A stretch of DNA of 64,000 bases from Bacteroidia bacterium (lineage in GTDB: Bacteria > Bacteroidota > Bacteroidia > Flavobacteriales > Flavobacteriaceae). Within the stretch, counting starts at the first letter, position 1; each line of letters begins with the position of its first letter. The notes beneath the pieces are model-generated. The model had not been told where the DNA came from and ran no database searches. It worked only from the letters and a program-made list of their open reading frames with translations. Both the position numbers and the translations under genes were made by a program. Positions 26,308-34,771 of the stretch are shown here, piece by piece. Location: the NCBI GenBank assembly GCA_030427865.1, contig JAUICK010000009.1, positions 62,001-126,000 of the forward strand, read 5' to 3'.

Positions 26308-29286
26308 CTACTTTATGATTAACTTTTTAGAAGTAATTTGATTTTTAATTTTAGTTCTTACAAAATAAATTCCTTTTGGTAAGTTAGACGTATCAATAGT
26401 TAACTTTTTGTATTGGTTATTCTTTTTTGATAAAACTCTTTTACCTAACATATTAAAAATTTCTACTTTTTTAATTATAGCATTGTTAAACGTTTTAATA
26501 TTTACAATAGCTGATGCTGGATTTGGAAAGACAATCAATTGATTTTTAAAGCTTTCAAAATCGTATGTAGAAAGCACACTTGAGTCTTCTACTTTTATGG
26601 TAAAAGTTCCGCTTTCTGATTCTAATTGATTTTTACTTGAAGGGTTTTCAATCCAAATTTTTAAGAAAAATTTTGTACCTACTGTAAGATTTTCTAAAGA
26701 AATACTTGTACCACAAGCTATTGGTGCAGCACTAGTGCAAGATGCATAAATTGCAAATTTAAGAACTCCTTCTCCTGGAGTTCCTTCAACACTAAACTCG
26801 CCAGTTGCAGGCACTGTAACAGAATACCAAACATCTGTAAGTACATTACCAACAGCGCAACTTGGATTATTGTTTGCTGTACCGCTATTTACATCTCCTA
26901 AAGTTTGCTGCCCAAAAATTAATGGAATAGCATTTGCACAATCATCGTTTGCTGGCGCACAATCTGTTGCGTAAAAAGCTGAAGCATCTTTATTTGTCCA
27001 ATTTGTGTTACTATAAGAAGCATCATCAACTTCTATACAAGTTAAGTTTGTGTTTCCTGTTGCACTAAAAGTTGTGATTATTGAATTGTTTCCATTTTTT
27101 ACAACCAAACTTTCTAAATTATTATCATCTACATCTATCCAAACTAAATTGGTATTCTGTCTGACATCTACTTGTTTTAGTTGATTTTCATTAGAAATAA
27201 GAGACACTAACTTTGAATTAGAATTGGTATTGATAACGGTAAGTTGATTTTTATAACATGATAAAGTCTCCAAATCTAATAAAAAATGAATATCTAAATT
27301 GCTTAGACTATTTTCTCCTACATCAACATTTTTAAGTTTTATATTGTTTGATAAATCTATTGTAGAAAGTTGATTGTTTGCAACATATAGTTTCTCCAAT
27401 AATAAATTTTTACTTAAATCTATTACTGAAATTTGGTTATTTGCAGCATTTAGTTCTATTAAATTGACAAAGTCTTGAATCCCTGTTAAATCTGCTATAT
27501 TCTTACTTGTTACAATAACTTGAGTTACATTTTCGATATCAGAAGTAAGTACTTGGCCATTTATTGTCGCATCAGAATCTATATTTTCATCAATTAAATA
27601 TTGTTCGAAGTTGGTGTCTGGAATTACAGTCAAGTCAATACAATTTTTAGAATCTCCAGTAATGTTCCAATTATTTGGAGAAGAAGTTAGTGTATTTCTA
27701 GCAGCTTCTCCCACGCAATATTCTAAACCTGTTGCTCCTAAAGAAACATTTGACTGTAAAGTTTGTGTTGCCCAACCTTTTAACAAAGCATCATAATTAC
27801 TTCTTGATAAACCTGAGTTGTTTAACATATTACTCATTTTTTTAACGTTACTTACATTCCAACTACTTAGGTTTTGGTTAAAAGCACTTGCGTTAAAAAA
27901 CATAATAGACATTGTAGTAACCTTACTTACATCCCAATTGCTAATGTCTTTATTGAAAGAATTTGTGTTGCCAAACATACCTTCCATATCTGTTACATTA
28001 GATACATTCCAATTTCCTATGTCTTGATTAAAATCTCTAGCACCGTAAAACATACCTTCCATGTTTGTAACACTAGATACATTCCAATTTCCTATATCTT
28101 GATTAAAAGAATTTGCGTCTCGAAACATATCTTCCATATCAGTAACACTACTCACATCCCAACTTCCTATATTTTGATTAAAAGACACTCTATTACCTTG
28201 AAACATAGACTCCATAGTTGTTACACTGCTAACATTCCAATTTCCTATATCTTGATTAAAATTAATCGTATTGCTAAACATTTGTTCCATATCTTTTACA
28301 CTGCTAACATTCCAATTACCAATATCTTGGTTAAAAGCATCAGCACCATAAAACATAGAACTCATGTCTAAAACACTACTTACATTCCAATTACCAATAT
28401 TTTGGTTAAACTTTATTGCATTACGAAACATAGTACTCATGTTAGTAACTTTACTTACGTTCCAATTACCAATATCTTGATTAAAAAGAACTGCATTGTA
28501 AAACATTTGCTCCATATCTGTAACATTACCTACATTCCAACTGCCAATATCTTGATTAAATCTACTTGCTCCTGAAAACATTTTACTCATTGTTGTTACA
28601 TTGCTCACATCCCAATTACCAATGTCTTGATCGAAATAAGCTGTTGCACCAAACATAGATTTCATATTGGTAACTTTACTTACATCCCAACTTCCGATAT
28701 CTTTATTGAAAGATGTTCCAAAAAACATGTTTTCCATATTTACAACATTGCTTACATCCCAACTTCCGATATCTTGATTAAAATCAGAATTTGCAAACAT
28801 AGATTCCATATTGGTAACATTACTTACATCCCAATGATTAATATCTTGATTAATTCCAGCCGTTAAAAACATAAAACTCATATCAGTAAGATTAGTTAAA
28901 TTTGGAGCATCAGTTGCATTTATGCTTAAGTTATCACATTGTACAAAAGCATAATTCATACTTAACCAAGGATTATTTCCCCATTTTTCTATAGTTTTTA
29001 TATTAAGTCTTGAACCACCTATTCCAAAATAAATTGCAGGGAAAGTTCCTGTAATAGTTACTGTGTATGTACCTTTTATAGCATAAGTATGTTTTGCATG
29101 TTGTGTAATGTTCGAAGATGCATTTCCATCTCCCCAATCTACTGAATAGTTATAGGTATACTCACTCCAATTGGTAGGAATAGTAATTTCTTGATTATCA
29201 TGAGTGGTATCCCAAGTAGTAATAAATTGTCCAAATGAAGTTTGAACTAAGAAAAAAAATAATAAAATTTGTAACGTTGTTTTCAT
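26308..29286 (-). CDS. BspA-family (DUF285) leucine-rich repeat surface protein, T9SS-secreted
   Basis: Surface protein of 992 residues. Signal peptide (1-19, ending TSFGQ), a PKD-like stretch (YNYSVDWGDGNASS, KGTYTVTITG), then about fourteen 25-residue BspA/DUF285 repeats of the form FNQDIGNWNVSSVTxMexMF, a second leucine-rich repeat block (LIELNAANNQIS, LEKLYVANNQLS), a beta-rich domain with C-rich CTSAAPIACG, and a C-terminal type A T9SS sorting domain (VFPNPASAIVNIK ... GIYFVRTKI). The ATG at 29286 begins the signal peptide; the longer frame is rejected because it enters the upstream gene. It is the second gene of the DUF4412 operon of module 2. A role in adhesion is typical of the family but inferred here. 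Confidence 0.92.
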   Translation of the reverse strand: MKTTLQILLFFFLVQTSFGQFITTWDTTHDNQEITIPTNWSEYTYNYSVDWGDGNASSNITQHAKHTYAIKGTYTVTITGTFPAIYFGIGGSRLNIKTIEKWGNNPWLSMNYAFVQCDNLSINATDAPNLTNLTDMSFMFLTAGINQDINHWDVSNVTNMESMFANSDFNQDIGSWDVSNVVNMENMFFGTSFNKDIGSWDVSKVTNMKSMFGATAYFDQDIGNWDVSNVTTMSKMFSGASRFNQDIGSWNVGNVTDMEQMFYNAVLFNQDIGNWNVSKVTNMSTMFRNAIKFNQNIGNWNVSSVLDMSSMFYGADAFNQDIGNWNVSSVKDMEQMFSNTINFNQDIGNWNVSSVTTMESMFQGNRVSFNQNIGSWDVSSVTDMEDMFRDANSFNQDIGNWNVSSVTNMEGMFYGARDFNQDIGNWNVSNVTDMEGMFGNTNSFNKDISNWDVSKVTTMSIMFFNASAFNQNLSSWNVSNVKKMSNMLNNSGLSRSNYDALLKGWATQTLQSNVSLGATGLEYCVGEAARNTLTSSPNNWNITGDSKNCIDLTVIPDTNFEQYLIDENIDSDATINGQVLTSDIENVTQVIVTSKNIADLTGIQDFVNLIELNAANNQISVIDLSKNLLLEKLYVANNQLSTIDLSNNIKLKNVDVGENSLSNLDIHFLLDLETLSCYKNQLTVINTNSNSKLVSLISNENQLKQVDVRQNTNLVWIDVDDNNLESLVVKNGNNSIITTFSATGNTNLTCIEVDDASYSNTNWTNKDASAFYATDCAPANDDCANAIPLIFGQQTLGDVNSGTANNNPSCAVGNVLTDVWYSVTVPATGEFSVEGTPGEGVLKFAIYASCTSAAPIACGTSISLENLTVGTKFFLKIWIENPSSKNQLESESGTFTIKVEDSSVLSTYDFESFKNQLIVFPNPASAIVNIKTFNNAIIKKVEIFNMLGKRVLSKKNNQYKKLTIDTSNLPKGIYFVRTKIKNQITSKKLIIK
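27811..28858 (-). repeat. Tandem array of about fourteen ~75-bp DUF285 repeats
   Basis: In-frame coding repeats, each about 25 codons, differing at several positions. Units with Trp-Asn-Val and Trp-Asp-Val cores are interspersed. Neighbouring units are similar enough at the DNA level to allow recombination and copy-number change. Confidence 0.85.
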
Positions 29287-29299
29287 AGTAATCGTTTTT

Positions 29300-30685
29300 T
29301 TAAAATCCCATTTTTTTATATTCAGAAGTATTGATAGAAACATTTTTATCAGAAACCTTTACTACTTCCATTTTCATAGTTTTACCATTTTGAGTTGTAT
29401 TCAGTTCTAAAACAAAACCAGAAAAATAAGGGTTATTCATTTTCATACCTAGCATTGGTATTGCTTTATTTTGAATTGGAAATTCTTTAGAAACCCAAAA
29501 AATAGCACTTCCTTTGGCATTTGTATAGTCAAAATCAACTCTAACTTCTTCGCATTTGTAGCCTAAAATTGTTTTTGTGTTTCCTGTTTTTTTATAGGCA
29601 AAATCTCCATCTTCAGGCAGTTTATCATCTAAATTATAATTACCACCCACTTGTGCTAAAGAAGTTGTTTTTTTTATTTTCATTCCAGCCATACTCATAA
29701 ACATAGTAGATGCTTTTGGGGTGTTTACAACCATCATATTTTGTCCTCCCATTTCTTTCATGTTCATAAAAAGTCCATAAATATCTGGGTATTGTCCTAT
29801 CAAAAATTCTAAAGTTTGTGCATCTCCTCTATCATCAGTAATTTTTACTGAAATACTTTTGTGAAAACTAAATGTTGAGGGAATATTTACTGTTGGTGTC
29901 ATTTTTTGAAAAATTTTCATTTTCTCATCTTCAGACATTTTATCAACAGGGTCTTTTTGTTGCTCTTTTTTTAATCTTGTAATTCTAAACTCAGGCGAAG
30001 TTGTATTAACCATTCCATTTATGGTCGCAGGTGTATCATTTTGTGCTAATTCGCCTTTATTGTAATCGCTTAATTTTACATTTGCAGAAAAATTTATAGA
30101 AACATTTTGGTCTTTATTAAAAGTTACAGTGGCTGTTCCACTATTTACTTGTATATTTTGTGGGGCATGTACTTGTCCTCTTTTGTATTCATATTTTCCT
30201 TTTACAAGTGCATTGTAAGCTAGTTTTAGAGAAGCTTCTTCTGGAATTTTAAAGGTTTTGTTTTTTAAATTATCAATATCATCAATATGTTTAATTTCTA
30301 ATATATATCCATCAAAAACATCTGCATTAGAAGTTCTCCAAGAACCCTTAATGGTAACTTTTTTCCCTTCTTTATGTACTTTTGTTTTTGATAAATCATT
30401 TACACTAAACATTCCATAAAGCAAAGAATGACTTATAGATGCATTGCCATACGATTTTAAACGTTCGTCTGTTGTGTTTGTTTTTTTTGTTTGCTCCTTT
30501 TTCTTCTTCTTTCCATTTAAAGTACTGTCTATTAATTTATCAGCTTGTTTGTCTATTTTATTTTCGACTTTTTGTTGCACTTTTTTCTTTAGTTTTTTCC
30601 AAAATTGAGCATTAGAAGTATTTGTAAAACATATTGATAAAACAAGAAATGCTAAGAATGTTTTGTGGTTTGTTTTTAGAGTCAT
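29300..30685 (-). CDS. DUF4412 domain protein (module 2)
   Basis: Exported protein of 461 residues. Signal peptide with n-region to about 27 (ending TSNAQ), then the amphipathic FWKKLKKKVQQKVENKIDKQ, a middle insertion (about 60-260) without recognised motif, and a C-terminal DUF4412 domain with ILGYKCEEVRVDF and FSGFVLELNTTQNGKTMKME. It is a longer paralogue of 21533-22270; the middle region (about 200 residues) is what differs. It heads the operon with the BspA-type gene 13 bp downstream and is divergent from the sigma gene at 30785. Confidence 0.86.
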   Translation of the reverse strand: MTLKTNHKTFLAFLVLSICFTNTSNAQFWKKLKKKVQQKVENKIDKQADKLIDSTLNGKKKKKEQTKKTNTTDERLKSYGNASISHSLLYGMFSVNDLSKTKVHKEGKKVTIKGSWRTSNADVFDGYILEIKHIDDIDNLKNKTFKIPEEASLKLAYNALVKGKYEYKRGQVHAPQNIQVNSGTATVTFNKDQNVSINFSANVKLSDYNKGELAQNDTPATINGMVNTTSPEFRITRLKKEQQKDPVDKMSEDEKMKIFQKMTPTVNIPSTFSFHKSISVKITDDRGDAQTLEFLIGQYPDIYGLFMNMKEMGGQNMMVVNTPKASTMFMSMAGMKIKKTTSLAQVGGNYNLDDKLPEDGDFAYKKTGNTKTILGYKCEEVRVDFDYTNAKGSAIFWVSKEFPIQNKAIPMLGMKMNNPYFSGFVLELNTTQNGKTMKMEVVKVSDKNVSINTSEYKKMGF

Positions 30686-30721
30686 CTTTAAAGTATTTTT
30701 TTCTTTAGTGATTCTAAAACC

Positions 30722-30768
30722 AAAAGGTTAACGTTTTTTTATTTATTTTTAATTTTTGTTAACCTTTT
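30722..30768. promoter_or_regulatory. Perfect 11-bp inverted repeat between DUF4412 and sigma genes (module 2)
   Basis: AAAAGGTTAAC (30722-30732) and GTTAACCTTTT (30758-30768) with a 25-nt A+T-rich spacer. The right arm is 27 nt before the sigma ATG; the left is about 42 nt before the DUF4412 ATG. The position and GTTWAC core match the repeat at 22318-22365. Possible divergent sigma-dependent promoters or an operator. Confidence 0.55.
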
Positions 30769-30784
30769 ACTTTTAAAAACATTA

Positions 30785-31330
30785 ATGAGCGAACATCAAC
30801 TTATCTTACTTTTAAAAAAATCGGATAAAGAAACGCTTAAAATGGTTTACATAGAAAATAGAGATTCTTTTATCAACTTTGCTCGGAAGTTTAAAGTTTC
30901 AGAAAATGATATTGTTGATGCTTATCAAGATGCAATTATAGCTTTATCAGAAAAAGCTATTCAAGGAGAAATAGACTGCTTAAACTGTTCTGTTAAAACC
31001 TATTTGTTTGGCATTGGCAAATATATCTTGTTTGAAAAAGCAAGAAAAAACCATAAAAAAGTTACTGATTTTCCTTTAGAAAAAGAAGATTATAATTACA
31101 AAAGTATTGCAGAAAGTTTTTTTGAAGATAAGCCCAACAGGTTAGAGCTTTTGCTACAAAAAGGTTTTGCTTCTCTTGGTAAAAAATGTAAAGAAGTTTT
31201 AAGGTTATTTTACTACAGAGGTTTTACCATTGATGAAATTTCTGATAAATTAAATTACAAAGATAAAAATGTAGTAAAAAGTCAGAAATCGAGGTGTATT
31301 AAACAATTAAAAGAAAAGATTAACAACTAA
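30785..31330 (+). CDS. ECF-like sigma-70 family RNA polymerase sigma factor (module 2)
   Basis: Sigma factor of 181 residues, a clear paralogue of 22390-22932: MSEHQLILLLKK at the start, DIVDAYQDAIIALSEKA and KTYLFGIGKYILFEKARK in region 2, LGKKCKEVLRLFYYRGFTID and the shared recognition helix VVKSQKSRCIKQLK in region 4. There is no region 3 or region 1.1, as in ECF factors. It starts the three-gene plus-strand operon sigma, TPR membrane protein, TPR-CHAT, with 3 bp to the next gene. Autoregulation through the inverted repeat upstream is likely but not shown. Confidence 0.92.
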   Translation: MSEHQLILLLKKSDKETLKMVYIENRDSFINFARKFKVSENDIVDAYQDAIIALSEKAIQGEIDCLNCSVKTYLFGIGKYILFEKARKNHKKVTDFPLEKEDYNYKSIAESFFEDKPNRLELLLQKGFASLGKKCKEVLRLFYYRGFTIDEISDKLNYKDKNVVKSQKSRCIKQLKEKINN

Positions 31331-31333
31331 CTC

Positions 31334-31951
31334 ATGGAAGATAAAGAGTTTGATAAACATCTAAAAAAGGCAATTACAGCTGAAGAAAGAAAGCATCAGA
31401 AGGCATATTTACGTGCTGTAGAAAAGTCTTTGAATACTTCTAAAAAGAAATTTAATTGGCGAATTGCAGCTGCTATAATAGCCATAATTGGTTTGTCTGG
31501 GTATTTTATTTTTGGCAACCAATCTCTTTCTAATGATGAGTTATACAGTAAATACTATGCTCCATACGAAAATGTTATAGAACCTATTGTTAGAGATCAA
31601 GTAAACTTAAGTAAAAAAGCAAAAGTTTTTAGTTTTTATGAGCAAGGAGCATATAAAAAAGCTATTGAAGGTTTTAATCAATTAACAGCTTTAGATGCTA
31701 TTGATGTTGAAACAATTACTTTTTACAAAGCAAATTCGTACTTACAATTAAAAGAGTTTAAAAAAGCAAAAACCTTATTTTCTCAAGTTACTAAAAACGA
31801 ACAATGGCAAACAGAAAGCCTTTGGTATTTGGCTTTGATATCTATAAAATTAAATGATACTGATGCTGCATTAAAATACTTGCAGCAGCTTAAAAATAAA
31901 AGAACCTTTAAAAATTCAGCAGTTAATGAGCTAATCAAATTATTGAATTAG
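31334..31951 (+). CDS. Single-pass TPR membrane protein, probable anti-sigma factor (module 2)
   Basis: Protein of 205 residues with the same plan as 22929-23531: charged cytoplasmic N-terminus (1-42), transmembrane helix about 43-60 (WRIAAAIIAIIGLSGYFIFG), then NDELYSKYYAPYENVIEPIV and TPR-like helices (YEQGAYKKAIEGFNQL, YLQLKEFKKAKTLFSQV, WYLALISIKLNDTDAALKYL). The N-terminal part has no zinc anti-sigma motif. Gene position, three bases after the sigma stop, supports an anti-sigma role. The exact function of the TPRs, perhaps as docking site for the CHAT protein, is inferred. Confidence 0.8.
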   Translation: MEDKEFDKHLKKAITAEERKHQKAYLRAVEKSLNTSKKKFNWRIAAAIIAIIGLSGYFIFGNQSLSNDELYSKYYAPYENVIEPIVRDQVNLSKKAKVFSFYEQGAYKKAIEGFNQLTALDAIDVETITFYKANSYLQLKEFKKAKTLFSQVTKNEQWQTESLWYLALISIKLNDTDAALKYLQQLKNKRTFKNSAVNELIKLLN

Positions 31952-31981
31952 TCTTTTTTCTTTAACGTAAATAAAAATGAA

Positions 31982-34771
31982 ATGAACTTAAAATCAAAAA
32001 TACTTTTCTGTTTTCTATTCATTCATTTAGGGTTCAATTCTATCTCGTTGTCACTTGCTCAGTCAGAAAAACCAAATAATACCATTAAACAATTAGAAAA
32101 TCTCTATCGTTTCAAAAAAACAGATAGCGTTGTTGCTGTCTCTGAAAAAGCAATACAGTTTTTAAAAGCAAAAGGTTCTACAGATAGTTTGCTTTTGGCT
32201 AAACTATATCTATACAAATATAGAGCTTTACATAAAAAAAAGAAGAGCATTAAAAATCTATCTTCATTAAATAAAGGAATAGCATATTGTCCAAATACCC
32301 AAACTGGAGATAGTCTAAAAGCTGCACTATATAACACAAAAGCATATTTAGAAAGCGAGATTGGTACTGGTATGAAAAGCTATAAAAGTATTTTAAAATC
32401 GCTTAAAATATTGAATAAATTATCCAACCCAAACCCAGGATATATAATGGGTGCTTACCTCTTGTTATCTACAGAAAACGCTTATTATGGTAATTTTGAA
32501 AAAGCCAGACATTATATACGTTTAGCAGAGGATGTTTACGCTAAAAATAAAATTGAAATTGATAAAAACACTTGGAAACTTAATGGAAATAACCACAGAA
32601 TGGGGGTTATTTTAAAGTACAGAAAAATATACATGCTTTGGAACTTATCTAAAAAATCTAATGATAGTTTATCGATGATAAATACAATGAATGATTTAGA
32701 GAAAATGCATCAAAAACCAGATTTTCATAAAGAAGAACGTATTTATTATAGCACAGCATTAAACCATGTTGGAGATTGGTTTGTTTCTTACAAACACGAT
32801 TCTTTAACAACAAAAAAAGACATACAATTAGGTTTAAAATATTTATTAAAATCTCATAATTTAGTCCAAAACAAAAAATACCCAGGCACACTTTGGGCTA
32901 TTAAATACAACATTGCAAAAGCCTATACAAAAGGTAATTTATTAGAAAAAGCCGATAGCACTATGACCAATTTGTTTCATGGTATTTCTAAAACTGATGG
33001 TAGGCTCCCTTTTTTTTATGCCCAAAAAGCATTGATAAAAGCAAAGAAAAACCAAAAGGATAGTACTTTATTCTATTTTGATAAATCGATTCAAAAAATT
33101 CATCAAGGAAAAGATACTTTACAGACCAATTATCGCAATTTTAAACCCAGCAAAAGCTATAACCATTCACGGTTGTTGCTAAGAATAAATGAAGAGCTAA
33201 ATAATTATTATCCTAAAGATACCATTGTTCAAAAACAAATAGGTACGCTTTATTATTTGGCATTACAGCAATTTGAAAATAGTTATCTAAACATCAATTT
33301 TAACAAAAAACAAAACCAACAACTTCGTAAAATTATTAAAGGTATTTTAAATTCGAGAAAAACGGGTTATATAGATCGTTCTTTTCCGCAAAAAACAATT
33401 TTAAATAAGTTCGAAATTTTTAAAAATCAATTGGCTTGGAAAAAATTTTACGAAAGTCGTTATACCAATATATTACCAAGATTAGACTCTGTTAAAGCAC
33501 GAAATATAACTTTGGCTTCTCTTTTAAGTAAAGCAAAAATTACAAACAATGTATCAAAAAGAGATTCTATTCAAAGACTTGTTCAAATTCACGAATCTTA
33601 TAAGAAAAAACAATTTCCTCAATTAGAATTACTAAGCAATTTTGAGTTTTCTATAGAAAAACTACAAAAAGAGTTGACTTATAAAGATGAAATTTTAAAG
33701 TATATTTTATTAGAAGATGAAATTGCTATTTACCAAATTTCTAAAACTAATTTTAAAACTCACTTGGTTCCATGGTCTTATAAAGAAAAACAAAAATTAA
33801 GTGAATTTATCTACAAAACAGAAAAAAGAAAAGCCAATTTTAATTTAGGAACTGAATTAGGAAAACTTTTAATACCAGAATTAAATCCGAAAACAACGCA
33901 TTTAATTATAAATCCAGATGGAGTTTTATTTAAACTTCCTTTTGAAATTTTACAGGTCAAAGGAAAATTTGCCACAGAACTTTATGATTTTAGCTACACC
34001 TCTAATTTAGGATTTGTAAACTACAAACCTAATAAATACAAAGCGTCAGAAAATATTCATATTTATTCACCTCGTTATTCTAATATAATAAATGAGTCTA
34101 ATGTAAGAAATAAACCTTCTTTACTAAAAGGCGCAAGTAATGAGGCTAAAAGTATTAGCAAACTGTTTCCTTCTAAGCTTTTTAATGACGAGAGTTTAAC
34201 AAAATCAGAATTTATTAAAACTGCTACGAAAGGTAAAATTTTACATTTGGCAATGCACGCAGAAGTAAATAAAGATTACCCAGAACTGAGCCGTTTATTA
34301 TTTAGCACTAACTTAGACAACGAAGAAGATCATTTGTATTTAGAAGAATTATATGGGTTAAGTTTGCATGCAGAATTAGCTATTTTAAGTGCTTGTAATA
34401 CAGGAACTGGTAAAGAAAAAAATGGTAGTTTAGAATCTTTTCAAAGAGCTTTTACGTTTGCTGGAGTTCCTGCAACTGTGGTTAGTTTGTGGCAAGTTCC
34501 AGATGCTTCTACAGAACAAATTATGGTTCTTTTTTATAAAAACCTAAAAGCAGGACAAACAAAATCAGCAGCTTTAAAAAATGCTAAACTAACTTTTAGA
34601 AACAAAAATATTAACAATAAACTTTCTGCACCATATTTCTGGGCTGGTTTTGTGGTATATGGTAGTGATACACCTGTGGTTTCTAAAAGTTCTTATGTGT
34701 TTTTATATGTGCTAGTAACCGTAGTTTTTTTATTAGGTTGGTTTTTTAAAAGAAAAAAAACTAAAAATTAA
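31982..34771 (+). CDS. TPR-CHAT domain protein, caspase-like, membrane anchored (module 2)
   Basis: Protein of 929 residues, paralogue of 23505-26186. Signal peptide (about 1-27, ending SLAQ), TPR-like helices to about 420, and a CHAT domain near the C-terminus with His759 in HLAMHAE and Cys805 in LSACNTG, then AGVPATVVSLWQVPDAST. A C-terminal transmembrane helix at about 904-922 (VFLYVLVTVVFLLGWFF) and a basic tail follow. The catalytic dyad is intact in both copies. It is 30 bp after the TPR membrane gene on the same strand, so this copy shows the complete operon. Its end overlaps the convergent DUF3109 gene by 4 bp. Confidence 0.9.
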   Translation: MNLKSKILFCFLFIHLGFNSISLSLAQSEKPNNTIKQLENLYRFKKTDSVVAVSEKAIQFLKAKGSTDSLLLAKLYLYKYRALHKKKKSIKNLSSLNKGIAYCPNTQTGDSLKAALYNTKAYLESEIGTGMKSYKSILKSLKILNKLSNPNPGYIMGAYLLLSTENAYYGNFEKARHYIRLAEDVYAKNKIEIDKNTWKLNGNNHRMGVILKYRKIYMLWNLSKKSNDSLSMINTMNDLEKMHQKPDFHKEERIYYSTALNHVGDWFVSYKHDSLTTKKDIQLGLKYLLKSHNLVQNKKYPGTLWAIKYNIAKAYTKGNLLEKADSTMTNLFHGISKTDGRLPFFYAQKALIKAKKNQKDSTLFYFDKSIQKIHQGKDTLQTNYRNFKPSKSYNHSRLLLRINEELNNYYPKDTIVQKQIGTLYYLALQQFENSYLNINFNKKQNQQLRKIIKGILNSRKTGYIDRSFPQKTILNKFEIFKNQLAWKKFYESRYTNILPRLDSVKARNITLASLLSKAKITNNVSKRDSIQRLVQIHESYKKKQFPQLELLSNFEFSIEKLQKELTYKDEILKYILLEDEIAIYQISKTNFKTHLVPWSYKEKQKLSEFIYKTEKRKANFNLGTELGKLLIPELNPKTTHLIINPDGVLFKLPFEILQVKGKFATELYDFSYTSNLGFVNYKPNKYKASENIHIYSPRYSNIINESNVRNKPSLLKGASNEAKSISKLFPSKLFNDESLTKSEFIKTATKGKILHLAMHAEVNKDYPELSRLLFSTNLDNEEDHLYLEELYGLSLHAELAILSACNTGTGKEKNGSLESFQRAFTFAGVPATVVSLWQVPDASTEQIMVLFYKNLKAGQTKSAALKNAKLTFRNKNINNKLSAPYFWAGFVVYGSDTPVVSKSSYVFLYVLVTVVFLLGWFFKRKKTKN

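Noticed and set aside
27874-28371. 165-codon open frame on the plus strand inside the BspA-type gene
   Set aside because: It is antisense to the DUF285 repeats. Its repetitive HICYIRYIPISY-type sequence only mirrors those repeats, and it has no start context or domain.
27811-28858. Regular ~75-bp repeats that could suggest a CRISPR array
   Set aside because: The units are contiguous coding repeats without unique spacers, in frame with a signal peptide and a sorting domain.
22390-34771. Type III-E CRISPR (Craspase) or gasdermin defence locus because of TPR-CHAT plus sigma factor
   Set aside because: No cas gene, CRISPR repeat or gasdermin-like gene is nearby, and the CHAT proteins are exported and membrane-anchored, unlike Csx29. 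Only the protease/sigma analogy is kept.
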